This document shows positions 9,184 to 16,346 of a stretch of DNA of 64,000 bases, one piece after another. The notes below the pieces were generated by a model. It saw only the letters and a program-made list of their open reading frames with translations, was not told the origin of the DNA and ran no database searches. The stretch covers positions 45,732 through 109,731 of the forward strand of contig CAYOSU010000004.1 of NCBI GenBank assembly GCA_964406735.1. Direction: 5' to 3'. The number at the start of each line of letters is the position of its first letter. Within the stretch, counting starts at the first letter, position 1. The DNA is from CAYOSU01 sp964406735. Lineage in GTDB: Bacteria; Bacillota; Clostridia; Christensenellales; CAMQZB01. The position numbers and the translations under genes were made by a program.

Positions 9184-9561
9184 TCACAAAGTTTCAAGGC
9201 CAAGCTCGAATAGCATCTCGTTGACCTTCATAATGTCGTAGATCTCGTTTTCGATAGCATATCTTATCACGAGATCGAACTTATTTGCGCTCGACAGGAT
9301 ATATCCTGCTTTTTTGACGAGTTTTTTGCACGTAGCGTTATCAAGCTCGAGTGCAAGCGCAATAGAGCAGACGACCTTCTTTTTTGGCTTATAGTGCGGA
9401 TCGCTTCTCAGCTTAGAAAAATATTTGCGATCAAGCCCGGCTCTTTTATAGACCTCCGTATCAGTAAAGCCTTTTTGGTCTATCAAAGAGAACATCATTT
9501 CACAAAAGGTTTCGTTTCCGCTGTTTCTGTCGTCGATATATTCAATAAGCTTGTTATCCAT
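9184..9561 (-). CDS. Small helix-turn-helix regulator (XRE-like)
   Basis: A 125-residue protein. The segment FTDTEVYKRAGLDRKYFSKLRS (about residues 32-53; helix-turn-helix core TEVYKRAGLDRKYFSKL) reads like an XRE/Cro-type DNA-binding fold, followed by a Lys-rich turn and two helices ending in a conserved-looking DIMKVNEMLFELGL. Related small proteins occur widely in Clostridia; I know no established function. It is divergent from the HD hydrolase gene at 9691. No Shine-Dalgarno is visible; a promoter ends exactly at the ATG (see 9568-9596). Confidence 0.8.
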   Translation of the reverse strand: MDNKLIEYIDDRNSGNETFCEMMFSLIDQKGFTDTEVYKRAGLDRKYFSKLRSDPHYKPKKKVVCSIALALELDNATCKKLVKKAGYILSSANKFDLVIRYAIENEIYDIMKVNEMLFELGLETL

Positions 9562-9567
9562 ATGAAT

Positions 9568-9596
9568 ATAATATCACACGGTCGAGCCTATCGCAA
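9568..9596 (-). promoter_or_regulatory. Promoter of the HTH gene, leaderless geometry
   Basis: Minus strand TTGCGA at 9596-9591, 17-base spacer, TATTAT at 9573-9568. The expected +1 is about 9561, the first base of the ATG, with no ribosome-binding site between. Confidence 0.55.
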
Positions 9597-9622
9597 GACA
9601 AAAAGCGGACACCTCAAAAAAT

Positions 9623-9639
9623 GTCGCATTTTTTGCGAC
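9623..9639. promoter_or_regulatory. Inverted repeat between the divergent HTH and HD genes
   Basis: GTCGCA (9623-9628) and TGCGAC (9634-9639) flank five T. It lies about 20 bases upstream of the TATAAT at 9661-9666 that probably drives the HD gene, where a repressor would act. It is a candidate operator for the HTH protein (inference). Confidence 0.45.
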
Positions 9640-9690
9640 CAAATAAGAGAGCGTATTTAGTATAATACAGTCGTGTTCTGGAGGTGTGAT

Positions 9691-10350
9691 ATGAGTTTCA
9701 GAGAAAAAGTACACGAACTGTTGAAAGAAGTTCTCGATTTAACGGAAGAAGAGGTCGTAACGTATGATTTTACTTCCGTAGGCGTTGCGCAGGAGATAGC
9801 CTTTTACGCTCATTACGGACAAAGACGGCTAAACAGCGATATGTATATCGTTCATCCCGACAACGTTTTGAAGTTGTATCGGAAGTTCGTCGGAATAATC
9901 GAGGACGATTATTTTTGCCTTGATAGCGACCTGCTTTGCAGAGAATGTAACGTACCGTACGAGGGCGTACAAGAGGTCTGCCTTCTTCACGACGTCTTAG
10001 AGGACAGCTCTGTTACGATAGAGGAGATATCCGAGCTTTTTGAGGAAGTAGGCTTAAAAACTCACTTTGATCTATATATAAAAACGCCGCTTCTTTTAAT
10101 AACACACGACAAGAGCGATGATTACGATAAATATATCGAAAAGCTGATAGAACATCCTACTTCTGCGCTTGTGAAAATGCTCGACATGACGGATAATATG
10201 AACCCGACGACGTTGCATTACTTTGGTGAAAAAGAGCTTGATAGAATAATGATGTACTCAAAATATTGCAAAGCGATAAACGATAGGTATCATTTTACCG
10301 AAAATACCTATAAATACTTTGCGATAAGAAGAGAAAGAAACAGAAGATAA
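9691..10350 (+). CDS. HD-domain hydrolase resembling SpoT/Mesh1 (p)ppGpp hydrolases
   Basis: A 219-residue protein. The order of motifs matches the hydrolase domain of RelA/SpoT: FYAHYGQRRLNSDMYIVHP (compare A..H.GQ.R..G.PYI.HP), VCLLHDVLEDSS with the metal-binding HD pair, and LVKMLDMTDNMNP in place of the KLADRLHN motif. No synthetase or TGS/ACT domain follows, so it is a stand-alone hydrolase-type protein. The start at 9691 is chosen for GGAGGT six bases upstream. If the family role holds it would remove the 3'-pyrophosphate of alarmones or act on related nucleotides. Substrate is unproven: the segment replacing the third motif is diverged. Confidence 0.75.
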   Translation: MSFREKVHELLKEVLDLTEEEVVTYDFTSVGVAQEIAFYAHYGQRRLNSDMYIVHPDNVLKLYRKFVGIIEDDYFCLDSDLLCRECNVPYEGVQEVCLLHDVLEDSSVTIEEISELFEEVGLKTHFDLYIKTPLLLITHDKSDDYDKYIEKLIEHPTSALVKMLDMTDNMNPTTLHYFGEKELDRIMMYSKYCKAINDRYHFTENTYKYFAIRRERNRR

Positions 10351-10380
10351 GGCAAATAGAAATTTATTTCCAACAATAAA

Positions 10381-10414
10381 AACTGCGGCTTTATTTCAAG
10401 CCGCAGTTTTTTTA
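10381..10414 (+). terminator. Bidirectional Rho-independent terminator
   Basis: Eleven-bp perfect stem (10381-10391 with 10398-10408), 6-base loop, then a run of T to 10414. It separates the HD gene from the convergent gene at 10422; the A-rich left side would serve the other strand. Confidence 0.9.
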
Positions 10415-10421
10415 TCAGGTT

Positions 10422-10781
10422 TTATGCCAAAAGCTCGTCCTTTTTGGAGAGGATGTTTTCGCACGCTTTGCAAGCAGGACAGTCGCAATATTTTGCGCCC
10501 GACGCTTTAAGCTCCTTTGCGTGCTCCAAGAACTTCACTGCGCCCTCTTTTCCGAATACCTTTTCTGCAACGGGCGAGGAAGCGAACGCCAAAAGACCGT
10601 CGATAGGCTCGATGTCCTCTTCGACTTCGTTTAAGAAGCGAACGGTTTCTTCCTTTTCACGCTCCGTGCCGAGCGAAGAGAGCCAGCTTTGTGTGGCATC
10701 TTTTACTTCCTTGCACGCAGACGGTGCGGCAATAAGAGCGTTTGCCTCGTTTATGACGTAATCCAAAACTTCTTTGTTCAT
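10422..10781 (-). CDS. Small conserved Clostridia protein with C-terminal CxCxxCxxC
   Basis: A 119-residue acidic, mostly helical protein. Its last quarter holds YCDCPACKACENIL, a CxCxxCxxC arrangement fit for metal binding, after ELKASGAK. As far as I recall, close relatives in Clostridia are carried in databases under the label heat-shock protein Hsp90, but nothing here resembles the Hsp90 fold, so I would not transfer that name. The start at 10781 (MNKEVLDYV) has GGAGGT seven bases upstream; an in-frame ATG nine codons earlier has none. Monocistronic, with its own promoter and terminator. Confidence 0.8.
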   Translation of the reverse strand: MNKEVLDYVINEANALIAAPSACKEVKDATQSWLSSLGTEREKEETVRFLNEVEEDIEPIDGLLAFASSPVAEKVFGKEGAVKFLEHAKELKASGAKYCDCPACKACENILSKKDELLA

Positions 10782-10813
10782 AACAATACCTCCGAGTGGG
10801 TTTTTCAAGAATA

Positions 10814-10843
10814 ATTATACTCTTTCACTGTTATCCTTGTCAA
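10814..10843 (-). promoter_or_regulatory. Promoter of the CxCxxCxxC protein gene
   Basis: Minus strand TTGACA (10843-10838), 18-base spacer, TATAAT (10819-10814): two perfect consensus hexamers. Expression is probably high. Confidence 0.8.
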
Positions 10844-10870
10844 TATTTTTATTTTTTCGTCCCTTTTGCC

Positions 10871-10899
10871 TTGTCATATTCGGACTCTTTTGCTACACT
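10871..10899 (+). promoter_or_regulatory. Promoter of the alpha/beta hydrolase gene
   Basis: TTGTCA at 10871-10876, 17-base spacer, TACACT at 10894-10899, about 22 bases before the start of the gene at 10928. Confidence 0.6.
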
Positions 10900-10927
10900 G
10901 TAGTTGAAAACAAAAGAGGTCGAAAAT

Positions 10928-11650
10928 ATGAAAAAGTCAACCAAACGCATAGTTGCAATGATAATAGTAGTCTTAGTCGTGCTTTTCGTAGCGCAATATC
11001 TGTTCTCGTACTACAAGGCTGTGGACGTAGATGAATATTTGAAGTCAAGCGATGCCGTAACGGTCGAAAACAGAGATTACGGCTTGTTTTTCGACGGAGA
11101 GGGAACGGAAACGCTTTTGATATTTTACCCCGGCGCAAAGGTGGAATACACCTCTTATGCGCCTGTTCTCCGCATCCTTTGCGAAAACGGCGTAGACGTC
11201 GCACTCGTCAAAATGCCATTTAATATGGCAATTTTCGGCATAAGCTCTGCCGACAGCGTAACGGAAGCCGATAATTACTCTTCGGTATTCGTCGGTGGAC
11301 ACTCGATGGGCGGTGCGATGGCGGCAAAATACGCAGAGATAACGGAAAAAGAGATCGACGGACTGATATTTTTTGCGGCGTACACGGCAAACGACCTCAA
11401 AGAAAAGGCTATCCCCGTGCTTTCGCTTTACGGCGAATTTGACGGCGTGCTTACGATGTCAAAGGTCGTCGAGGGTAGAGAACTCGTCGATAGCGCGAAA
11501 TACGAAGAGGTGTGCATAGAGGGCGGTAATCACGCATATTTCGGCTCGTACGGCGAGCAAAAGGACGACGGAACGGCGACGATAACGCCTCAGACGCAGT
11601 GGGACGTAACGGTTGCAAAGGTGCTTAGCTTCATTAAAAGTATAGCGTGA
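10928..11650 (+). CDS. Membrane-anchored alpha/beta hydrolase (family 5 type)
   Basis: A 240-residue protein with one N-terminal transmembrane segment (about residues 8-27) and an extracellular alpha/beta-hydrolase domain. Visible: LLIFYPGAKVEYTSYAPVLR (oxyanion region), GGHSMGGAMAAKYA with the nucleophile Ser, LYGEFDGVL with the likely acid Asp, and EGGNHAYFGSYG with the catalytic His. The complete triad indicates an active esterase/lipase-like enzyme acting outside the membrane. The start at 10928 is preferred to 10904 because AGAGGT precedes it. It lies alone before lgt, with its own promoter. Confidence 0.85.
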   Translation: MKKSTKRIVAMIIVVLVVLFVAQYLFSYYKAVDVDEYLKSSDAVTVENRDYGLFFDGEGTETLLIFYPGAKVEYTSYAPVLRILCENGVDVALVKMPFNMAIFGISSADSVTEADNYSSVFVGGHSMGGAMAAKYAEITEKEIDGLIFFAAYTANDLKEKAIPVLSLYGEFDGVLTMSKVVEGRELVDSAKYEEVCIEGGNHAYFGSYGEQKDDGTATITPQTQWDVTVAKVLSFIKSIA

Positions 11651-11653
11651 GGC

Positions 11654-11682
11654 TTGCTATTTGGGTGAATTAGTGCTAAAAT
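11654..11682 (+). promoter_or_regulatory. Probable promoter of lgt
   Basis: TTGCTA at 11654-11659, 17-base spacer, TAAAAT at 11677-11682, upstream of lgt at 11722. Confidence 0.5.
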
Positions 11683-11721
11683 ATTGTCGTAGATAGCAAA
11701 AAAGTCTTCAAAGGAGAAATT

Positions 11722-12675
11722 ATGCCAACAATTGATAGGGTAGCATTTACGGTATTCGGCGTTGAAATATACTGGTACGCAATAATAATCGTCATCGGAA
11801 TGATAGTGGGCGTATCGTCCATTTTGCTTCTTGCAAAGCACAAAAAGCTCAACCCCGACGACCTTCTCGACATAATCCTTTTCGCCCTTCCGCTTGGAAT
11901 AGTAGGCGCAAGGCTATACTACGTCATAACGGACTGGGACGACAGTTGGACTTTTGCGCAGATATTTGCGATCCGTGACGGCGGACTTGCGATATACGGC
12001 GGAATAATCGGCGGACTCATAACGGGTCTTGTCGTTGCGAAAATAAAAAAGATGACCTGGCAGGACATACTTGCCATGCTCGATATATTCGCAGTCGGCG
12101 TAATCATCGGTCAGTCTATCGGCCGCTGGGGCAACTTCGTAAATCAAGAGGCGTACGGCCAGTTGATAACCAACCCTGCGTTGCAGTTCTTTCCTCTTGC
12201 GGTATATGTTCACGGCAGCTGGTATCACGCAACCTTCTTCTACGAGTCGATGTGGAATTTAGTGGGCTATATAGGCTTACTCATCCTCAACATCAAAAAG
12301 CCCGATTGGCGTGGAATAAGCTGCTTCTCGTATTTTGTATACTACGGCTTGGGCAGAGCTTGGATAGAGGGCTTGCGCTCTGATAGCCTTTACTTTTTGA
12401 AGAACATATTGGGTGAAACGATACGAATATCGCAGGCGCTCTCGATAATATTGGTGATCGCAGGCATTGCCTGCATAATAGCAATAGTCAAGGTAGACAA
12501 GGCTCACCCCGAATTTAACCTGATGGGACACGCGCCAAAGGCTCAGCCCGTTTTGGCTGAGGCGTCGGAGACGACTTCCGCAGATGCTGAAGCTCCCGTT
12601 TTGGAAGAGATAAAAGAGGAAGAAGCTGTCGCTTTGACTGAAGAGCCTCAGGGAGAGGAAAAAGCGGAGGAATAA
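11722..12675 (+). CDS. lgt: Prolipoprotein diacylglyceryl transferase
   Basis: A 317-residue polytopic membrane enzyme that adds diacylglycerol from phosphatidylglycerol to the lipobox cysteine of prolipoproteins. It has about seven membrane segments, the YWYAIIIVIG N-terminal segment, ALPLGIVGARLYYV and the Lgt signature GRWGNFVNQEAYG; the later YGLGRAWIEGLR segment carries the conserved Arg/Glu. After the last helix an Ala/Glu-rich tail of about 45 residues (from about residue 270) is added, longer than in most Lgt. Start follows GGAGAA. It serves the several lipoproteins of the window (16343, 20541, 31222, 45369). The next gene starts one base after its stop. Confidence 0.97.
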   Translation: MPTIDRVAFTVFGVEIYWYAIIIVIGMIVGVSSILLLAKHKKLNPDDLLDIILFALPLGIVGARLYYVITDWDDSWTFAQIFAIRDGGLAIYGGIIGGLITGLVVAKIKKMTWQDILAMLDIFAVGVIIGQSIGRWGNFVNQEAYGQLITNPALQFFPLAVYVHGSWYHATFFYESMWNLVGYIGLLILNIKKPDWRGISCFSYFVYYGLGRAWIEGLRSDSLYFLKNILGETIRISQALSIILVIAGIACIIAIVKVDKAHPEFNLMGHAPKAQPVLAEASETTSADAEAPVLEEIKEEEAVALTEEPQGEEKAEE

Positions 12676-12676
12676 C

Positions 12677-13033
12677 ATGAAAAAGCGTTTATATGAGCTG
12701 TGCATTTCGGTCGTTACGTTGATAACGGCAATATTGTGGCTTGTCAGCACCTTCGTCGAGGGCTTTGACTTCGGTGTTATGGGCTTTTTTGCGACGACGC
12801 TTTGCGCCGTAGGATTAATAAGCATAGTTTTCGGCATCATCGAGAAAAAGTATTGGCGCATAATACTCGGCGGCGTAGCGGTATTTTTCGGTGCGGTAGC
12901 GTTGCTTGCAAAGCTTGACCTTCTGAAAGGTGTAATGATAATATGCATAATAATCATCGTCGGTGCGATAACGTCTATACTTTCGATAATAACAAGCAAA
13001 GGAAATAAATGGGATGCAGGAAAGAACGACTAA
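12677..13033 (+). CDS. Small four-helix membrane protein, unknown function
   Basis: A 118-residue hydrophobic protein with four predicted transmembrane segments (about residues 8-25, 33-53, 60-78, 85-107) and a short polar tail ending GNKWDAGKND. I do not recognise the family. It sits between lgt (1-base gap) and pncB, whose start lies 20 bases inside its end, so it is translationally linked to both. The coupling shows co-expression and nothing more specific. Confidence 0.75.
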   Translation: MKKRLYELCISVVTLITAILWLVSTFVEGFDFGVMGFFATTLCAVGLISIVFGIIEKKYWRIILGGVAVFFGAVALLAKLDLLKGVMIICIIIIVGAITSILSIITSKGNKWDAGKND

Positions 13034-14474
13034 GATAAAAAGAAACCTCTCGATGCTGACGGACTACTATCAGCTTACGATGGCAAACGGCTATTACCTC
13101 GAGGGGAGATCTGACAGAGAGGCGGTATTCGATATTTTTTACCGCCAGAACGACTTTGACTATGCGATAGTCGCAGGACTCGAACAGGCGATAGATTACC
13201 TCAAAAATCTGCGCTTTGAGGATGACGATATAGAATATCTCCGCTCCTGCGGCGATTTCGACGAGGGCTTCCTCGAGCATTTGAGGAGCTTCCGCTTCAC
13301 GGGCGACGTATACGCACTCCCCGAGGGCACGGTGGTCTTCCCGATGGAGCCTATTCTTACCGTCAAAGCACCCCTTGAGCAGGCGCAGATAATAGAGACC
13401 GCCCTTCTTACGATAATAAATCACCAAACGCTGATTGCGACAAAGGGCGCAAGAGTAAAGCAGGCGGCAGGAGATACCACCGTTTTGGAGTTCGGACTCA
13501 GACGTGCTCAAGGCCCTGACGCGGGCATTTACGGCGCAAGAGCGGCTGTTTTGGGCGGCTGTGACGCAACGAGCAACGTGCTTGCGGCAAAGGAATTCGG
13601 CATTCCGTGCAAGGGAACGCACTCCCATTCGTGGGTAATGTCCTTTCCCGACGAGCTTACTGCGTTCAGAGAGTACGCAAGACTTTACCCGAATAACTGC
13701 TTGCTTTTGGTAGACACCTACGACACCTTAAAGAGCGGTGTTCCGAACGCAATAACGGTTTTCAAGGAGATGAGGGAAAAGGGCTTAGAACCGTCAGGCA
13801 TAAGGCTTGACTCGGGCGACCTTTCCTACCTTTCCAAGAAAGCGAGGAAGATGCTCGACGAGGCAGGCTTTGAGAACGCCAAGATATGCGTATCCTCGGA
13901 CTTAGACGAAAACCTCATCCAGTCCCTCATACATCAGGGCGCAAAGATAGACATCTGGGGCGTAGGAACCAAGCTCATCACCTCTTACGATATGCCATCT
14001 CTCGGCGGCGTATACAAGATGAGTGCGATATACGAAAACGGCGTCGAGATCCCCAAGATCAAGCTTTCTGACAATGCGATAAAGATAACCAACCCCGGCT
14101 ACAAGTCGGTGTACAGGATATATAACAAGGAAACAGGCAAGGCTATAGCCGACCTTATAGGTCTCAAAGGCGAAAAGTTCCCCGAGGACGAGCTTACGAT
14201 ATTCCACCCCGTCGAGACTTGGAAGCAGATGACGCTCACAAATTACTATATAAAAGAGCTTCACGTCGAGATAATGAGACGAGGCGAGGTAGTATACGAC
14301 TTCCCCACTCTTTCAAAGGCACGTGAATATTGCAAGGCGGACAAAGAGACCTTCTGGGAGGAGTATAGGAGACTTACCAACCCCGAGACGTATAAGGTAG
14401 ACCTTTCAAAGAACTTATACGACTTGAAGACAAAGATGATATCCGAACTTAGAGGAGTCAAAAAGAACGGCTGA
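13014..14474 (+). CDS. pncB: Nicotinate phosphoribosyltransferase
   Basis: A 486-residue enzyme of NAD salvage: nicotinate + PRPP (+ ATP) gives nicotinate mononucleotide. Visible: SMLTDYYQLTMANGYY at the N-terminus, FYRQNDFDYAIVAGLEQ, EFGLRRAQGPDAG, GTHSHSWVMSF (active-site His region), LLVDTYDT, IRLDSGDL and WGVGTKLITSYDMPSLGGVYK phosphate-binding segments (shown in part). Full family length. The ATG at 13014 overlaps the previous gene by 20 bases and has AAAGGA upstream; an ATG 13 codons later is a weaker alternative. Confidence 0.97.
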   Translation: MQERTTKIKRNLSMLTDYYQLTMANGYYLEGRSDREAVFDIFYRQNDFDYAIVAGLEQAIDYLKNLRFEDDDIEYLRSCGDFDEGFLEHLRSFRFTGDVYALPEGTVVFPMEPILTVKAPLEQAQIIETALLTIINHQTLIATKGARVKQAAGDTTVLEFGLRRAQGPDAGIYGARAAVLGGCDATSNVLAAKEFGIPCKGTHSHSWVMSFPDELTAFREYARLYPNNCLLLVDTYDTLKSGVPNAITVFKEMREKGLEPSGIRLDSGDLSYLSKKARKMLDEAGFENAKICVSSDLDENLIQSLIHQGAKIDIWGVGTKLITSYDMPSLGGVYKMSAIYENGVEIPKIKLSDNAIKITNPGYKSVYRIYNKETGKAIADLIGLKGEKFPEDELTIFHPVETWKQMTLTNYYIKELHVEIMRRGEVVYDFPTLSKAREYCKADKETFWEEYRRLTNPETYKVDLSKNLYDLKTKMISELRGVKKNG

Positions 14475-14492
14475 GACGCCAAACGAGGGAAA

Positions 14493-15059
14493 ATGAAAGA
14501 ATTGCAGGACAGAAAATACTCCGTGCAGGAAGTCAAAGAGCTTTTGCGCGAGGAGTCGTTTGAATACGAAAACACCCTATCCGACCAAAAGGAGAGGATA
14601 TTTTCGCTTGTCAACGAGAACGAGACCTTGAAAGAGGAGATAAAAAAGTACAAAGACAAGGAGTCTGCAATTTCCGAAGCGCTCGTGTCGGCGATATCCA
14701 AGTCAAAAGAGATAGAGCTTGCCTCCAAGAAAAAGTTCGAGGGCAACCTAATCCGCTTAAAGGTCTTTGAGGGAAAGCTCGTTTCGTACTACAAACGACT
14801 GCTTGCGAAATACCCCCTCGACGACAACTTGCTCAGCACCGAAGAGTTCCTTCACAAAATGGACGAGATACTCGGAACGGACTACATGAAAGCGGACGTT
14901 TTCAACAGGATGTTCAAGGAGCAAAACCCCACGATGCAAAAGGGCGGAGCGGTCGATTACGGTATGTACGAGCCGTCGGAATCGGGCTTTGATATCAACG
15001 AAGCGCTCAATCCCTCCGAGGACTTAGAAGCCATCTGTAAGGAGCTTGGCTTGATATAA
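14493..15059 (+). CDS. DivIVA-like coiled-coil protein (divergent)
   Basis: A 188-residue acidic, soluble protein. It opens with YSVQEVKELLREESFEYENTL and then a coiled coil (about residues 25-100) with the pattern LKEEIKKYKDKESAISEALVSA, which resembles the DivIVA/GpsB hallmark L..Y...E..I..ALV.A, followed by KSKEIELASKKK. The N-terminal lipid-binding signature of true DivIVA is missing. The C-terminal third is low in helix propensity and acidic. It is 18 bases after pncB, same operon, and followed by a terminator. A role in envelope growth or division scaffolding is only an inference from the coiled-coil pattern. Confidence 0.65.
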   Translation: MKELQDRKYSVQEVKELLREESFEYENTLSDQKERIFSLVNENETLKEEIKKYKDKESAISEALVSAISKSKEIELASKKKFEGNLIRLKVFEGKLVSYYKRLLAKYPLDDNLLSTEEFLHKMDEILGTDYMKADVFNRMFKEQNPTMQKGGAVDYGMYEPSESGFDINEALNPSEDLEAICKELGLI

Positions 15060-15108
15060 AAATATAGACCAAGCAATTAGCAATAAAAACAAGTATGATT
15101 ATCTAAGA

Positions 15109-15139
15109 AGACCCAAGCATAACGCTCGGGTCTTTTTTA
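15109..15139 (+). terminator. Rho-independent terminator of the lgt-pncB-DivIVA-like unit
   Basis: AGACCC (15109-15114) pairs with GGGTCT (15128-15133), continued inward by AGC/GCT across a mismatch, then six T. Confidence 0.85.
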
Positions 15140-15297
15140 TACCCCGTAAATACTTGCTTTATCTTAACTATTTTTATCGACAGGCGGCGGAGTGACCTTG
15201 CTTCCCGTATCGCAGTGTTCGTCCTTCGATATACTTCCGTTATACCGCTTTAACTTGAAGCTTATGCTTGACATAACGGAAAATTTCGCATTTGTTA

Positions 15298-15326
15298 TTG
15301 ACAACAATCGTTTTAAGATGTATTAT
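15298..15326 (+). promoter_or_regulatory. Strong sigma-A-type promoter of the GNAT leader
   Basis: TTGACA at 15298-15303, exactly 17 bases, TATTAT at 15321-15326. Expected +1 is near 15333, giving a leader of about 155 bases before the gene at 15488. The rest of the 428-base gap (15140-15297) shows nothing I can name. Confidence 0.8.
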
Positions 15327-15332
15327 ATATGT

Positions 15333-15487
15333 GGCGGAAGCCAAAATATTTTTTTAGGAGCGTGCTTTTTGAGAAAGTACTCACAAACGGAGTCGGTAGC
15401 GTAAGTCGAGAAGGCTTACCTCAACCGAAAGCCTCCTCGACGAAGAGTGTCGGTTGTAAGTCAACAACGATTCAGGAGGAATAAAAA
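15333..15487 (+). promoter_or_regulatory. Structured 5' leader RNA of the GNAT gene, candidate riboswitch or translational attenuator
   Basis: The leader is rich in competing stems. GTAAGTC (15401-15407) pairs with GGCTTAC (15413-15419). CAACCGA (15422-15428) pairs with TCGGTTG (15450-15456). CCTCCT (15432-15437), inside that second stem's loop, is an exact complement of the gene's own ribosome-binding site AGGAGG (15474-15479). GTTG (15453-15456) can alternatively pair with CAAC just downstream. A second AGGAG at 15356-15360 could also capture CCTCCT. A GTG-initiated frame of 40 codons (15362-15484) stays open across the leader and stops inside the spacer before the gene. I could not match it to a riboswitch class I know. 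Confidence 0.5.
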
Positions 15488-16114
15488 ATGAACAAAAATG
15501 ACGGCATAATTATCCGAAAGGAAAGAGAAGAAGACTACCGCAAGACGGAAAACTTAGTACGAGAGGCGTTTTGGGATGTTTACAGAGAGGGCGCAGTGGA
15601 GCACTACGTTCTGCATTGTATGCGCAAAGATCCCGATTTTGTCAACGAGCTTGACTTCGTAATGGAAAAAGACGGCGAAATAATAGGCCAGACCGTTGCG
15701 ATGAAAGCGAAAGTCGAGACGAAAGAGGGTGCAATAGACGTTCTCACGATAGGACCTATCTGCATAAGCAAACGCTTTCAAAAGAAAGGGTTAGGAAAGA
15801 AGCTTTTGGACTATACGCTACAAAAGGCTTCAGAGCAAGGCTTTGGCGCTGTGCTTTTCACGGGCGATATAGGCTTTTACGGCAAAAGCGGTTTCGTAGT
15901 CGCAAAAACGCTCGGAATAACCTATTTTGACGATCCTGCGGCTGATTACTTCCTTGCCAAGGAGCTTCAAAAGGGCTTTTTCGACGGCAAGAAAGGAACG
16001 TACAAAGATCCAAAGGTATACTTTGCGGCAAGCGAGAACGAAGAGGATTTTTCAGCGTTCGACAGCTCTTTTCCCAAAAAGGATAAGAATAAGAAAGATT
16101 GTCAGATATTCTGA
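15488..16114 (+). CDS. GNAT-family N-acetyltransferase
   Basis: A 208-residue GNAT protein. The acetyl-CoA site is seen as IGPICISKRFQKKGLGKKLL (beta-4 strand, then the Q/R-x-x-G-x-G loop), with LFTGDIGFYGKSGFV following as in the YhbS-type subgroup, which often acts on small molecules or undefined substrates. The N-terminal segment IIRKEREEDYRKTENLVREAFW is typical of the fold. The C-terminal 45 residues are a polar extension rich in Lys/Asp. Start has AGGAGGA seven bases upstream. The gene follows a long structured leader with an anti-Shine-Dalgarno, so its expression is probably controlled after transcription starts. Confidence 0.88.
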   Translation: MNKNDGIIIRKEREEDYRKTENLVREAFWDVYREGAVEHYVLHCMRKDPDFVNELDFVMEKDGEIIGQTVAMKAKVETKEGAIDVLTIGPICISKRFQKKGLGKKLLDYTLQKASEQGFGAVLFTGDIGFYGKSGFVVAKTLGITYFDDPAADYFLAKELQKGFFDGKKGTYKDPKVYFAASENEEDFSAFDSSFPKKDKNKKDCQIF

Positions 16115-16125
16115 CAAAAAAGCGT

Positions 16126-16173
16126 AAATTTTGGCGTTTGTCGGGCTGAAAAGCCCGACTGAACGCAAAATTT
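16126..16173. repeat. Long imperfect inverted repeat (stem-loop) between GNAT and TfoX-like genes
   Basis: AAATTTT...GCGT on the left pairs with ACGC..AAAATTT on the right around a perfect inner hairpin GTCGGGC/GCCCGAC (16140-16146, 16153-16159). There is no T-run, so it is not a simple terminator; it sits directly before the ribosome-binding site of the next gene. The right arm contains ACTGAACGC (16158-16166), also present in the structured stretches at 19569 and 51601. Confidence 0.6.
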
Positions 16174-16184
16174 CAGGAGATGTT

Positions 16185-16346
16185 ATGGCAACATCGCAAG
16201 AATATATCGAGTTCGTCTGCGGAATGATAGATACGAACTTTCCGAATATATTGGACGTAGAGGACAGAGAGCTTACCGCAACGGTCGTTGAGATATTAGA
16301 AGCCGTTACGCCACTTCCCAAAAAGAAAGCGAGGATAAAAAAATGA
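16185..16346 (+). CDS. TfoX/Sxy-like protein with internal deletion (53 residues)
   Basis: The first 16 residues (MATSQEYIEFVCGMID) resemble the start of Clostridia TfoX-N proteins (MA.SKEYIEFVCEQI). The last 33 (ILDVEDRELTATVVEILEAVTPLPKK...) resemble their end (..ILDI...E....VI.ILE..TPLPKPKKK). A full-length protein has about 105 residues; the middle with the conserved FGEY..Y segment is absent. The start has AGGAG upstream and the gene overlaps the next by 4 bases, so it may still be translated. Family comparison is from memory. It may be a pseudogene by in-frame deletion or a genuine miniature protein. Confidence 0.6.
   Translation: MATSQEYIEFVCGMIDTNFPNILDVEDRELTATVVEILEAVTPLPKKKARIKK

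Noticed and set aside
10422..10781. Hsp90 chaperone identity for the CxCxxCxxC protein
   Set aside because: The label may exist in databases for relatives, but the 119 residues contain none of the Hsp90 ATPase or middle-domain motifs.
15192..15404. 70-residue open frame in the gap before the GNAT gene
   Set aside because: It spans the promoter and first part of the leader RNA, has no ribosome-binding site and no recognisable features.
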